From NCBI GenBank assembly GCA_005879795.1, contig VBKJ01000131.1, positions 1 through 64,000 of the forward strand: a DNA stretch of 64,000 nucleotides, read 5' to 3'. The stretch is from Deltaproteobacteria bacterium. GTDB lineage: Bacteria > Desulfobacterota > Binatia > DP-6. Position 1 is the stretch's first letter; every line of letters starts with the position of its first letter. A model generated the notes under the pieces. That model had not been told where the DNA came from, made no database searches, and saw only the letters and a program-made list of their open reading frames with translations. Shown piece after piece: positions 26,463-34,826 of the stretch. The position numbers and the translations under genes were made by a program.

Positions 26463-27863
26463 CTAGACGCCCCGCCGGGTGAGCATCACCTTCACCGTGT
26501 CCGCCAGGATGCGCACGTCGAGCCAGAGCGAGCGATTGTAGATGTAGGCCAGGTCGTACTTGAGCTTGGTCGCGGGCGAGGTGTGGTACTCGCCGTTCAC
26601 CTGCGCGTAGCCGGTGAGCCCCGGGCGCAGCTTGAAGCGCTCGGCGTAGCCCTTGATGTCGCGCTCGAAGCCGCGCACGAACTCCGGCCGCTCCGGGCGC
26701 GGGCCGACGAAGCTCATGTCCCCGCAGAGCACGTTCCACAGCTGCGGCAGCTCGTCCAGGCGGAGCGCGCGCAGATAGCGCCCGAGCCAGGTGATGCGCG
26801 GATCGTTCTCGCTCGCCAGCACGGGGCCCGTCTTCCGCTCGGCATCGACCTGCATGGTGCGGAACTTGACCATGGTGAAGGAGCGGCGGTCCTTGCCCAC
26901 CCGCTCCTGGAAGAAGAGCACCGGCCCGTGCGAGGTGAGCCGGATGGCGAGGGCCACGAGCGCCATGACGGGGAGCGTGGCGAGGAAGAGGACGGCGGCC
27001 ACCACGGCGTCGAAGGCACGCTTGACGACGCTCGCGCCGCCCGCCGGCTCGCGGATCACCTCGATGAGCGGGATGTCGTGCAGGCGGAGGTGCTCGGTGC
27101 GGCCGATCAGGATCTCGTAGGGCGAGGGCACCACGCAGATGCGGGCGCGCGCGCCCTCGGACTGGCTCAGGGCGTCGAGGAGCTGGTCCTGCCAGACGTG
27201 GTCCGAGGCGATGATCACCTCGTCCACCTCGTGGCGCTGGCAGAGGGCGGGCAGCTCCTCGCGCCCGCCGAGCACGGGCACGTCGCCGAGCGCCGCGGCG
27301 CGGGCGCCGTCGCCCGCGACCGCCCCCACGATGTCCATGCCGAGCCAGTGCTGCGCCCGGATGGTGCCGATCACCTCGGCCGCGGTGGCGTTGGTGCCCA
27401 CCACCACCACGCGCCGGCGCGGGTAGCTGCCGAGGAGCGGGCGGCTGCCGAGCCGCCAGGCGACCAGCAGCGTCGCGTCGAGCGCCGCCAGCACCACGAA
27501 GATCGAGCGAGGGAACATGAGATCCTGACGGAAGAAATAGACCGCGACCAACACGAGCGCCTGGAGCGGGGCAGCGGCCACCATTGCGCCCACGTGATCG
27601 CGCGGCCGGGTGAGCGCGTGCGCCTCGTAGAGCCCGAGGAAGTAGAGGACGGCGGCCTGCGCGAGCAGCATCTCCGGCCAGTGATGGTGCACCTCGGCGA
27701 AGCGGACGCCGGGGAGATAACCCTGTGTCAGCGGCAGGGGGACGTGCGTGCGCAGGACGAAGGCGAGCAGATAGGCGAGGCAGGCCGCCAGCAGGTCGCC
27801 CGCAACCAGGATCGCCCAGCGCAGGCGCCATCCTCCGTCGCGCCGGTACACCGACCGCGACAT
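26463..27863 (-). CDS. Undecaprenyl-phosphate sugar-1-phosphate transferase (WcaJ/EpsE-like PHPT)
   Basis: A 466-residue initiating transferase. Four N-terminal transmembrane segments (about residues 15-130) are followed by a CoA-binding-like Rossmann region (RRRVVVVGTNATAAEVIGTI). A C-terminal bacterial sugar transferase domain begins KRAFDAVVAAVLFLATLPVM. It includes VKFRTMQVDAERKTGP, DELPQLWNVLCGDMSFVGPR and RPGLTGYAQVNG. It links the first sugar phosphate to the lipid carrier for O-antigen or exopolysaccharide. The gene heads the four-gene run that ends in the heptose kinase. Confidence 0.93.
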   Translation of the reverse strand: MSRSVYRRDGGWRLRWAILVAGDLLAACLAYLLAFVLRTHVPLPLTQGYLPGVRFAEVHHHWPEMLLAQAAVLYFLGLYEAHALTRPRDHVGAMVAAAPLQALVLVAVYFFRQDLMFPRSIFVVLAALDATLLVAWRLGSRPLLGSYPRRRVVVVGTNATAAEVIGTIRAQHWLGMDIVGAVAGDGARAAALGDVPVLGGREELPALCQRHEVDEVIIASDHVWQDQLLDALSQSEGARARICVVPSPYEILIGRTEHLRLHDIPLIEVIREPAGGASVVKRAFDAVVAAVLFLATLPVMALVALAIRLTSHGPVLFFQERVGKDRRSFTMVKFRTMQVDAERKTGPVLASENDPRITWLGRYLRALRLDELPQLWNVLCGDMSFVGPRPERPEFVRGFERDIKGYAERFKLRPGLTGYAQVNGEYHTSPATKLKYDLAYIYNRSLWLDVRILADTVKVMLTRRGV

Positions 27864-27884
27864 AGCAGATGAGGGCGCGGGTTT

Positions 27885-28024
27885 GGAGGCCGCGCCCGGG
27901 AGCGGCCTCCGGGGCTCCGCGCGGCGCGGCGGGAGTCCGCGTGCAGCTCAAAGGCGTGATCTCGTTACACACCCATTGACGGAGCCTCCCGAGAACCGGG
28001 AGGATACACCTCCGCCAACGCGGA
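27885..28024. other. Intergenic region with three hairpins between a sugar transferase and the sialidase-like gene
   Basis: Perfect stems are GGAGGCCGC/GCGGCCTCC (27885-27910, 8-nt loop), CCTCCCG/CGGGAGG (27985-28003, 5-nt loop) and TCCGC/GCGGA (28011-28024, 4-nt loop). None has a U-tract. They lie in a 183-nt divergent region that must also contain the promoters of both flanking genes. Their role is not evident. Confidence 0.45.
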
Positions 28025-28046
28025 GAGTGCGAAGCCCGAGGCGGCC

Positions 28047-29600
28047 GTGGAAGGTCCAGAGCTGGTCTCCGAGACTGCGGTGCGACGCGCGATCGTGAAG
28101 ACTGCCGACGCCTACCCTGTACGGAGTCCACGCACGCTGCTCACCGTCGTGGGACTTCCGTCCGTCATGGCCCTCCTCTTTGTGACCGGCCGAGCGCAGG
28201 CTCAATGCAATGCCGGACTGAGGGAGCTGAGCACCGATCCCTTCACGAATTCCACCAGCCAGCACCGGACCGAGGTTGAACCGGATACATTCGCGTTTGG
28301 CTCGACCATCGTGGCAGCCCTTCAGGTGGGCCGCTTCTTCGACGGAGGCGCCTCCGACATCGGATGGGCGACTTCCACCGACGGGGGCACCACCTGGTCG
28401 AACGGGCTACTGTCCGGGATCACGAAGTTCCAGGGTTCCGGCCCCTATGATCGCGTGAGTGACCCGTCGGTCGCCTACGACGCGCGCCACGACGTCTGGC
28501 TCATCTCATCGCTAGCGCTTCGCGAAGTCGGCGGCAGCAACCCGCCCGTGGCGCCGGCGGTCGTGGTGAGCCGCTCGCGAGACGGCGGCCTCACCTGGGC
28601 GAACCCCGCAGTCGTCGCGACCGGCCGCGACCTGGATAAGAACTGGACCGTGTGCGACACCACCGCCACGAGCCCCTTCTACGGCAATTGCTACACCCAG
28701 TACGACGACGTGAGCACCGGCGACCAACTTCGCATGGCGACCTCCACGGACGGGGGCCTCACATGGAGCGAAGCCGCGGTGCCGAGCATGGGTGCGGCCG
28801 GCGGCCAGCCGGTCGTGCAGCGGAACGGCACCGTCATCGTCCCCCTGGGCGATGCCTATCTGTCAAGCGTGCGGGCCGTCACGTCGACCGACGGAGGTCT
28901 GAGTTACGCTGGCCCGGTCACGATCGCACCCATCTTGGCGCATACTGTGGCAGGCAACCTGCGGTCGCCTCCGCTGCCTTCCGCCGAAATCGACGGGGCC
29001 GGGCGGGTGTACGTGGTGTGGCAGGACTGCCGCTTCCGCAGCGGGTGCGCATCCAATGATATCGTCATGAGCACCTCGTCCAACGGGACTGCATGGTCGC
29101 CGGTCGTCCGCATCCCCATCGATGATACGACGAGCGTGGTGGACCACTTCATTCCGGGCCTCGCCGTGGACAAGGCGACCGCGGGCAGCTCGGCACACCT
29201 GGGCCTTACCTACTACTACTATCCTCAGGCCAACTGTTCGACCTCCACGTGTCAGCTCGACGTGGGGTTCATTTCGTCGAGCAACGGGGGCGCGAGCTGG
29301 AGCACTCCCATGCAGCTCGCTGGTCCCATGTCACTCGGTTGGCTTGCCCGCACGAATCAGGGCGCTATGGTCGCTGACTACATCTCCACGTCGTTCGCGG
29401 GCGGCACCGCCCACGGGGTCTTTGCGCTGGCCAACGCCCCGAGCGGCGGCTGCGGCGGCAGTCTTCTCGACGAAGCCGTGTATACGACACGCGCCGGCCT
29501 CGTTGCGTCTGGGGGCAGCGTGACTTCGAGCGGTGAACGGGCGGTGGTGAGTGCTGGTGAGGCTCGTTTCCCGACGCGAGCACCTGTCACAATCCGATAG
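28047..29600 (+). CDS. Secreted BNR/Asp-box (sialidase-like) beta-propeller protein
   Basis: A 517-residue protein with an N-terminal hydrophobic export segment (LLTVVGLPSVMALLFVTGRA, then AQAQC). It has repeated Asp-box motifs: STDGGTTWS, SRDGGLTWA, STDGGLTWS, STDGGLSYA, SSNGTAWS, SSNGGASWS. These mark a six- or seven-bladed sialidase-type propeller. I do not see enough to claim the sialidase arginine triad, so exo-sialidase activity is only one option. Start GTG 28047 has GAGG 5 nt upstream; GTG 28080 is an alternative. Base composition is visibly less GC-rich than its neighbours and it is on the opposite strand, consistent with acquisition. Confidence 0.8.
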   Translation: MEGPELVSETAVRRAIVKTADAYPVRSPRTLLTVVGLPSVMALLFVTGRAQAQCNAGLRELSTDPFTNSTSQHRTEVEPDTFAFGSTIVAALQVGRFFDGGASDIGWATSTDGGTTWSNGLLSGITKFQGSGPYDRVSDPSVAYDARHDVWLISSLALREVGGSNPPVAPAVVVSRSRDGGLTWANPAVVATGRDLDKNWTVCDTTATSPFYGNCYTQYDDVSTGDQLRMATSTDGGLTWSEAAVPSMGAAGGQPVVQRNGTVIVPLGDAYLSSVRAVTSTDGGLSYAGPVTIAPILAHTVAGNLRSPPLPSAEIDGAGRVYVVWQDCRFRSGCASNDIVMSTSSNGTAWSPVVRIPIDDTTSVVDHFIPGLAVDKATAGSSAHLGLTYYYYPQANCSTSTCQLDVGFISSSNGGASWSTPMQLAGPMSLGWLARTNQGAMVADYISTSFAGGTAHGVFALANAPSGGCGGSLLDEAVYTTRAGLVASGGSVTSSGERAVVSAGEARFPTRAPVTIR

Positions 29601-29844
29601 CCGTAAGCCGGGCGGGCGAACGGAATCATATCTCCATGCGAGCGTACTGCCTCCCTTGCGGAGTACCACGTGCACGTGGAGGCGACCGTTAGCCCGGCTC
29701 ACCGGTGACGAGGCCGCGCGCCGGCGCGAGCTACGCGAGACTCGTCGGTTTGTTCACCTTGATGGGCGCGACCGCGCGGGCGTACCGCCTCCCCGCCGAG
29801 ATCGAGTCGGCGGCTCAGAAGTAGGTCGGCCGATGGCTATGCGA
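29601..29844. other. Intergenic region with no confident gene
   Basis: This is 244 nt between the converging sialidase-like gene and a minus-strand hypothetical gene. It is less GC-rich than the surrounding genes. A GTG-started 39-codon plus-strand frame (29705-29824) ending in a hydrophobic/basic sequence exists but has no ribosome-binding site. No terminator with a T-tract was found. Confidence 0.4.
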
Positions 29845-30081
29845 TTAGGAAACAGCTAAGCGGGGTCGGGCTGGGCTCTTGGCGTGCCTCTCGCAGGCAC
29901 CGAGGATCTCCTCCGCGCGAGGCCTGGGCACGGGGACCGGCAGGCGGTGTTCGAGGCGTGGCGGCTGCCCCGGTTCGATGGTGTGGTAAAGCGTGCCGGT
30001 TCGTGGGTTGACCAGGTGGTCTGCGTCCCAGTGAACGCGAGGCGTGCGGTACAGCCAGTAGATCGCCTTCCAGTGCGGCAT
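29845..30081 (-). CDS. Hypothetical protein
   Basis: A 78-residue frame from ATG 30081 (MPHWKAIYWLYRTPRVHWDA) to TAA 29845, aromatic-rich at the N-terminus, Pro/Arg-rich later (EHRLPVPVPRPRAEEILGA). The open frame extends upstream to a CTG overlapping the preceding glycosyltransferase stop, adding LTDRLRLVRKFGDRYHE, which looks equally protein-like. The true start may therefore be non-canonical or upstream. It is the last gene of the LPS-core island. No family is recognised. Confidence 0.5.
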   Translation of the reverse strand: MPHWKAIYWLYRTPRVHWDADHLVNPRTGTLYHTIEPGQPPRLEHRLPVPVPRPRAEEILGACERHAKSPARPRLAVS

Positions 30082-30128
30082 CTCGTGGTAGCGGTCGCCA
30101 AACTTGCGGACCAGACGGAGACGGTCAG

Positions 30129-31301
30129 TCAGGCCCCCAACGCCGCCCGCCACGCCGCCTCGACGCCCGCCGCCGAGTCCTCCCAGCGGTAGCGCCGCTC
30201 GACCAGCGCGCGCGCCGCCCGCGCCTGGGCGCGTGCCCGTGCCGGGTCGCGGAGGAGCGCGACGGCCGCCGCCGCGAGGCCCGCGGCGTCGTCGGCCACC
30301 AGCACCTCCTCGCCCGCGCCGAGCGCGAGGCCCGCGACCGCGTGCGGGGTCGCGACCACCGGCGTTCCCGCCGCCATCGCCTCGAGCACCTTGTTCTGGA
30401 GGCCCGAGCCGGCGCGCAGCGGCGCGACCGCGACGGTCGCCGCAGCCAGCTCCGGCGCCATCGCCGGCACCGAGGCGGCGAGCGAGACACCCGCCCGCCG
30501 CGCGAGCGCCCGCACTCGCCGGGTCGGGCGCGCCCCGACCAGCCGGAGCTCGGCGCCCGGGACGGCGGCGCGCACGCGCGGAAAGACGTCGCGCACCAGG
30601 AAGACCGCCGCGTCTACGTTCGGGAAGTAGCCGAGGTTGCCCGCGAACACGAGGCGCGCCGCCGGCCGCCGGTCCTCGACGTACGCGAAGTCGGCGAGGT
30701 CGACCCCGTTGGGGACGACGCGCACCGCCTCGCCGCCCCCGAGCAACCCGCGCTCGGTCTCCGCCACCACCAGGCAAGGGAGCCCGCGGCGCACGATCCC
30801 GCTCTCGTAGCGGCGGAGTCGCGCCGCCTCGGCGGCCGCGATCGTCACGACCGGCCCCCGCGCGCGCACCGCGTGGCGGGCGAAGCTCGCCGACAGCGCG
30901 TCCACCAGGTCGACCACGGCCGCCGGCCGCCGCCCCGCCGGCAGGTAGCTGGCCGCCCGCACGAGCTGCGCGTGCACCAGGTCGGCGCCGGCGGCGAGCG
31001 CGGCCACGCGGGCCCGCGCCCGCCGCCGCGCGTAGAGCAGCACCTGTAACGGCCGGGGATCGCCGAGGAGCGCACGGCCGAGCGCCGGCACGGCCCCGGC
31101 GAGGCCGAGGCGCACGACCTCGACGCGCACGCCGAGCGCGGCCAGCGCCCGGGCCGCCTCGGGCGGCGGGGGGCGGAGGACGAGCGCGGCGCACGTGATC
31201 TCGTGCCGCGGCGCGAGGAGGCGGAGGTGGTGGTAGGCACGCAGCTGGTCGCCGCGCCACGGCGGTACGGGAAAGCGCGTCACCAGGAAGAGGACCTTCA
31301 T
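30129..31301 (-). CDS. Glycosyltransferase family 4
   Basis: A 390-residue GT-B transferase starting MKVLFLVTRFPVPPWRGDQL. The N-terminal acceptor domain includes DLVHAQLVRAASYLPAG. The donor domain carries VVPNGVDLADF, LVFAGNLGYFPNVDAAVFLV and the EX7E-like GSGLQNKVLEAMAAGTPVVA. The opening and GNLGYFPNVDA style resemble the sugar transferases linked to exopolysaccharide/PEP-CTERM loci. I start it at ATG 31301, an ATGA overlap with the upstream gene, rather than ATG 31313. The sugar specificity is unknown. Confidence 0.88.
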   Translation of the reverse strand: MKVLFLVTRFPVPPWRGDQLRAYHHLRLLAPRHEITCAALVLRPPPPEAARALAALGVRVEVVRLGLAGAVPALGRALLGDPRPLQVLLYARRRARARVAALAAGADLVHAQLVRAASYLPAGRRPAAVVDLVDALSASFARHAVRARGPVVTIAAAEAARLRRYESGIVRRGLPCLVVAETERGLLGGGEAVRVVPNGVDLADFAYVEDRRPAARLVFAGNLGYFPNVDAAVFLVRDVFPRVRAAVPGAELRLVGARPTRRVRALARRAGVSLAASVPAMAPELAAATVAVAPLRAGSGLQNKVLEAMAAGTPVVATPHAVAGLALGAGEEVLVADDAAGLAAAAVALLRDPARARAQARAARALVERRYRWEDSAAGVEAAWRAALGA

Positions 31302-32245
31302 GCGGGGTCCCACTCCTTGGTGGTGGCCGCCTGGCGCCAGATGCCGGCCGTCGCGCCGCGGCGGTAGCGCAACCAGGCCACGGCGTGCGCGGCGCTGCGC
31401 AGCCCCAAGTAGCCGGCGAGGCGTGCGAGGCCCGCCGGGCCGAGGCTCGCGAGCGCGGCCCGCGCGCGTGGCTGCGGCGCCCCACGCGCCGCGAGCTCGG
31501 GGTACTGACGCGCGAGCTGCACCTTGCCCATCTCGATGCGGATGCGCTGCCGGAAGAAGTCGGGGAGCGTGCCGGGGAGGCGAACGGCCACGCGTGCCGC
31601 CGGCACGCGGACGATCCGGTCACGGCCCAGCACGAGCTCGAGCCAGCGCTCGGGCTCGATCAGGTCCTCGGGCATGGCCGGCGGGAGCGCCGCGACGCGC
31701 GCCGCGTAGAGCTGCGGCGAGAGGTTCGGGAAGTCGACCCCGTAGGGCGCCGCCATGATGCCCTCGAAGAGCCCGGCGCGCGGCGCGCAGGTGGTCTTGG
31801 CCGACGCGAGCGCCGCCTGCGGGCTTGCCGCGAGCGCACCCAGGAGGAGGGCGAACGCGTCGGGCGCGAACGACACGTCCGCGTCCACGAAGAGGGCGAG
31901 CGTCCCGTGTGCGCGCCGGCGGAGCGCGTTCCACGCGATCGGCTTCCCGGCGCGCCGGGTGACGAGCGCCGCCACCGTGAGGGCCGACGCCGGCGGTGCA
32001 AGCCCGGCCCCGTCGGCTCGCTCGAGGTCGACCTCGGCGAGCGGCACGCCCGCCGCGCGGGCGAACGCGAGAAGCGCCTCGCGCGGCCGCCGCGCGTCGG
32101 CGCCGTTGAGACAGACCAGCACCTCGAGCCCGTGGGTGGCCGACTCGGGCACGTGCCGCCAGCTCGCGAGCGCGGCCGCGAGCGTGCGCCCGAGCGCTGG
32201 CTCGTCGCTGCGGCACGGGACGGCGAGCGTCACCAGCTCGGTCAC
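31298..32245 (-). CDS. Glycosyltransferase family 2-like protein
   Basis: A 315-residue protein with a GT-A fold outline: N-terminal VTELVTLAVPCRSDEPALGR, LEVLVCLNGADARRPREALL and the metal/nucleotide DxD-type motif in TLALFVDADVSFAPDAFALL. The C-terminus is basic (RQRIRIEMGKVQLARQYPEL) and may contact the membrane. The start is GTG 32245, overlapping the neighbour stop as GTGA. Probable LPS-core or O-chain transferase in the island; donor unknown. Confidence 0.8.
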   Translation of the reverse strand: MTELVTLAVPCRSDEPALGRTLAAALASWRHVPESATHGLEVLVCLNGADARRPREALLAFARAAGVPLAEVDLERADGAGLAPPASALTVAALVTRRAGKPIAWNALRRRAHGTLALFVDADVSFAPDAFALLLGALAASPQAALASAKTTCAPRAGLFEGIMAAPYGVDFPNLSPQLYAARVAALPPAMPEDLIEPERWLELVLGRDRIVRVPAARVAVRLPGTLPDFFRQRIRIEMGKVQLARQYPELAARGAPQPRARAALASLGPAGLARLAGYLGLRSAAHAVAWLRYRRGATAGIWRQAATTKEWDPA

Positions 32246-33117
32246 GAGGCGTCCGGAGCGAAGGTGAGGCAGGCGCGCACCACGCGGCCGTAGGTCACGG
32301 CCGCGGCGCGCCGGCCGAGTGCCGCCGCGAGCGCCGTCTTGAGGCCGAACTTGCACGCCGCCGCGGCGCGGAAGAGCCGGAGCGCACCCGGCCCGCCGCG
32401 CGCGGCGTAGAAGCGCATCTCACCCTTCACCACCTCGGCCTCGCGCGCATCCCCGAAGCGCTGCGCGGCGCTCAGGTTCGGGCCATGGACTGCGCGCGCC
32501 GCGGGCACGTGGAGGGTGCGCGCCCCGAGGCGCGCGGCGCGGTAGCAGAGGTCGAGGTCCTCGCCGTAGAGGAAGTAGCGCGGGTCGAAGCCGCCGAGCT
32601 CGCGGAAGAGGTCGCGGCGGACCGCCATGAAGGTGCCGTACACCCAGTCGACGCGGTGGGGCGCGCGACGGAGCCGCGCCCCGAGCCGCCCGAGCGTGGT
32701 GTCGAGGACGAGATGTGCGAGCGGCCCGAAGCGCGCCGACGCCGGCTGCCATCGGCCGCCCTCGCCCGCCAGACCCCCGCCGGCAATGCCCGCCCGTGGC
32801 GCGCCCGCGAGCGCCGCGACCAGGGTGGCGAGCGCGCCGGGCAGCGCGCGCGCATCGGGATTCAGGAAGACGAGCACGTCGCCGCCCGCCGCGGCCGCGC
32901 CGCGGTTGGCACCCGCCGCGAAGCCCAGGTTGGCGCCCGTCTCCAAGAGCCGGACCCGCGGGTGGCGCGCGCAGGCCGCCCGGGCGCTCGCGTCGCTCGA
33001 AGCGTTGTCGACCAGGATCACCTCGGCCTCGGAGACGCCGCCTGCTGCGAGGCTCGCCAGGCACGCGTCGAGGGCCGGCCCGCCGTTCCAGTTGACGATG
33101 ATGACCGAGACCGTCAC
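32242..33117 (-). CDS. Glycosyltransferase family 2 (rhamnosyltransferase-like)
   Basis: A 291-residue GT2 of the WbbL type. VSVIIVNWNGGPALDACLAS, EVILVDNASSDASARAACAR, NLGFAAGANRGAAAAGGDVL and FLNPDARALPGALATLVAAL form the classical N-terminal signature. FRELGGFDPRYFLYGEDLDL is the conserved acceptor/catalytic segment (ED). These enzymes usually add rhamnose or a related deoxysugar to a lipid-linked chain. Start ATG 33117 follows the fusion gene by 89 nt. Confidence 0.9.
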   Translation of the reverse strand: MTVSVIIVNWNGGPALDACLASLAAGGVSEAEVILVDNASSDASARAACARHPRVRLLETGANLGFAAGANRGAAAAGGDVLVFLNPDARALPGALATLVAALAGAPRAGIAGGGLAGEGGRWQPASARFGPLAHLVLDTTLGRLGARLRRAPHRVDWVYGTFMAVRRDLFRELGGFDPRYFLYGEDLDLCYRAARLGARTLHVPAARAVHGPNLSAAQRFGDAREAEVVKGEMRFYAARGGPGALRLFRAAAACKFGLKTALAAALGRRAAAVTYGRVVRACLTFAPDAS

Positions 33118-33206
33118 GCGAAGCGGGCGGGCACCACGCGGCGCCGGCCCGGTCGCCGTGTAGCAGAAGGCCGGGCGCGCGGCGAGGGCGTCTCACCCCC
33201 CAGGGA

Positions 33207-34778
33207 TCAAGCCGCGCGCCGCTCGCGCACCTTGGCCCAGCGGAGGAAGACGTAGAACGCGCCGGTCGCGGCCACGAAGAGCCCCGGGAACCCCTCGAGC
33301 ACACCGCCCCGCAGGAGATAGGCGCGCACGAAGCGCCACGCCGGCTCGCCCACCAGGCGCCAGGGGCCGACCCGGCGCGGCAGACCAGGTTGCGCGGCCG
33401 CCACGGCCGTCAGCTTGTTCAGGCTGCGCAGGTGGTCCGAGATGTCGGCGTAGCTGTGGTGCAGGAGCGGCTGCCGCAGCCAGACGACGCGTCCCGACAC
33501 CTCCGCGCGCTCGTGCGGATCCGTGCCGCCCCAGCGCGTCGCCGCCCGCCGCACCAGGCGGACCACGCGGCGCGGGTACCAGTCGCCCCGGAACCACCAG
33601 CGCCCGAGGTAGCAGACGAGCCGCGGGATGGCGAAGCCCGCCACCCCCGGGGGAGCGGCGGGCAGCGCGGCGCGAATCTCGTCCACCAGCTCGGGCGAGA
33701 CGCGCTCGTCGGCGTCGAGGTTCAGCACCCACTCGCCGCGCGCGGCGTCGAGGGCGAACTGCTTCTGCGCACGGTAGCCGGGCCAGGGGTTGACGAGCAC
33801 GCGGTCCGTGAAACGGCGCGCGACCGCGGCCGTCCGGTCGCGCGAGCCGCCGTCGACCACCACGATCTCGTCGCACCAGGCGACGCTCTCGAGGCACGGC
33901 ACCATGTGCGCCTCCTCGTCCTGGCAGACGACGGTGCAGGTGACGGTCGGTCCGCCACCCGGTGCCGGAGCGGGGCCGCGCCGGCGGTCCTTCTGCGCGG
34001 CGCGGCGCGCGACCACCGTCGCCCAGGCGCGCCGCTCGGCGCGCCTGGGCGACCCGCCGAGGTAGGCGCGGAGGAAGCGCGCGCGGTCAGTCGCGCTCGC
34101 CTGCCGGCCGAGCGTGCGCACGAGCTGGACCAGGTTCTTCAGGCGGCGGCGGCGCCCGATCCGCCCGAGCGCGCGCACGCGCTCCAGGTCGAGGAGGACA
34201 CAGCGAGGCGCCGCGGGCGGGCCGTCCACCAGCACGTTCACGTCCTTCAGGTCGTTGTGGTAGAGGCCCGCGGCGTGCAGGCCGCGGAAGAGCTCGCCGA
34301 GCGCGCGCGCGAAGGCGCGGCGGGCCGCGCGCCGCCGCGGCGCATCCGGGTCCGCCAGGATCGCCTGCCAGCGCACGTCGGCCGTCACCGCGCCCGCCAC
34401 CTCGCGCGTCACGAAGAAGCTCCGCCGGAGCAGGCCGGCGCGCCGGAACTCGATCGCGGCGATCGGCTCCGGGGTGGCAAAGCCGTGCGCGGCGAGGGCG
34501 GCCGCGCCCGCCCACGCCCCGAAGGCGGGTGAGGTCCGCCCGAGGCTCGCGAGCGCGACCCGCCACGCGAAGACCGCGTAGCGCTTCACCCACAGCGTGC
34601 CGGCGGCGGTCTCGATGCGGCCGACGACCACCTTGCGCTGGAGCTTCACGATGCGGCAGTCGGGGCGCGTGAGGAGGTGATCGGGGTCGCCGTCGTCGGC
34701 TATCGCGTGCTCGAGGTCTACGCCGGGGGCGACCCAGGCGCGGAGCCGGCCGCGGCGGAGGTAGCGGGCCGCGGTCAT
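33207..34778 (-). CDS. Fusion: WaaP/KdkA-like LPS kinase + WaaE-like family 2 glycosyltransferase
   Basis: One uninterrupted 523-residue frame with two enzymes. Residues ~40-270 are an LPS-kinase (InaA/WaaP/Kdo kinase) domain with the catalytic loop HNDLKDVNVLV (H174, D176, N181) and metal-site Asp in VLLDLERV (D197). A Gly/Pro linker (about 265-278) leads to a GT2 domain: TCTVVCQDEEAHMVPCLESV, IVVVDGGSRDRT (308-316) and NLDADE (353-358, DxD). The C-terminus (LLHHSYADISDHLRSLNKLT) resembles WaaE/KdtX transferases that add glucose to inner-core heptose. It suggests coupled sugar transfer and phosphorylation of the inner core. Start ATG 34778. Confidence 0.85.
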   Translation of the reverse strand: MTAARYLRRGRLRAWVAPGVDLEHAIADDGDPDHLLTRPDCRIVKLQRKVVVGRIETAAGTLWVKRYAVFAWRVALASLGRTSPAFGAWAGAAALAAHGFATPEPIAAIEFRRAGLLRRSFFVTREVAGAVTADVRWQAILADPDAPRRRAARRAFARALGELFRGLHAAGLYHNDLKDVNVLVDGPPAAPRCVLLDLERVRALGRIGRRRRLKNLVQLVRTLGRQASATDRARFLRAYLGGSPRRAERRAWATVVARRAAQKDRRRGPAPAPGGGPTVTCTVVCQDEEAHMVPCLESVAWCDEIVVVDGGSRDRTAAVARRFTDRVLVNPWPGYRAQKQFALDAARGEWVLNLDADERVSPELVDEIRAALPAAPPGVAGFAIPRLVCYLGRWWFRGDWYPRRVVRLVRRAATRWGGTDPHERAEVSGRVVWLRQPLLHHSYADISDHLRSLNKLTAVAAAQPGLPRRVGPWRLVGEPAWRFVRAYLLRGGVLEGFPGLFVAATGAFYVFLRWAKVRERRAA

Positions 34779-34826
34779 CGCGGCGTCCCGGCGGGCGGTA
34801 GCGGCGCCTCCGCCACCGCCGTCGCG

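Noticed and set aside
24657-27872. A long plus-strand frame opposite the glycosyltransferase, ligase and sugar transferase genes
   Set aside because: Antisense shadow; composition is dominated by His/Arg/Glu/Val as expected from reversed codons.
29705-29824. A 39-codon plus-strand frame starting with GTG
   Set aside because: No ribosome-binding site, no homologue recognised, and short enough to be chance.
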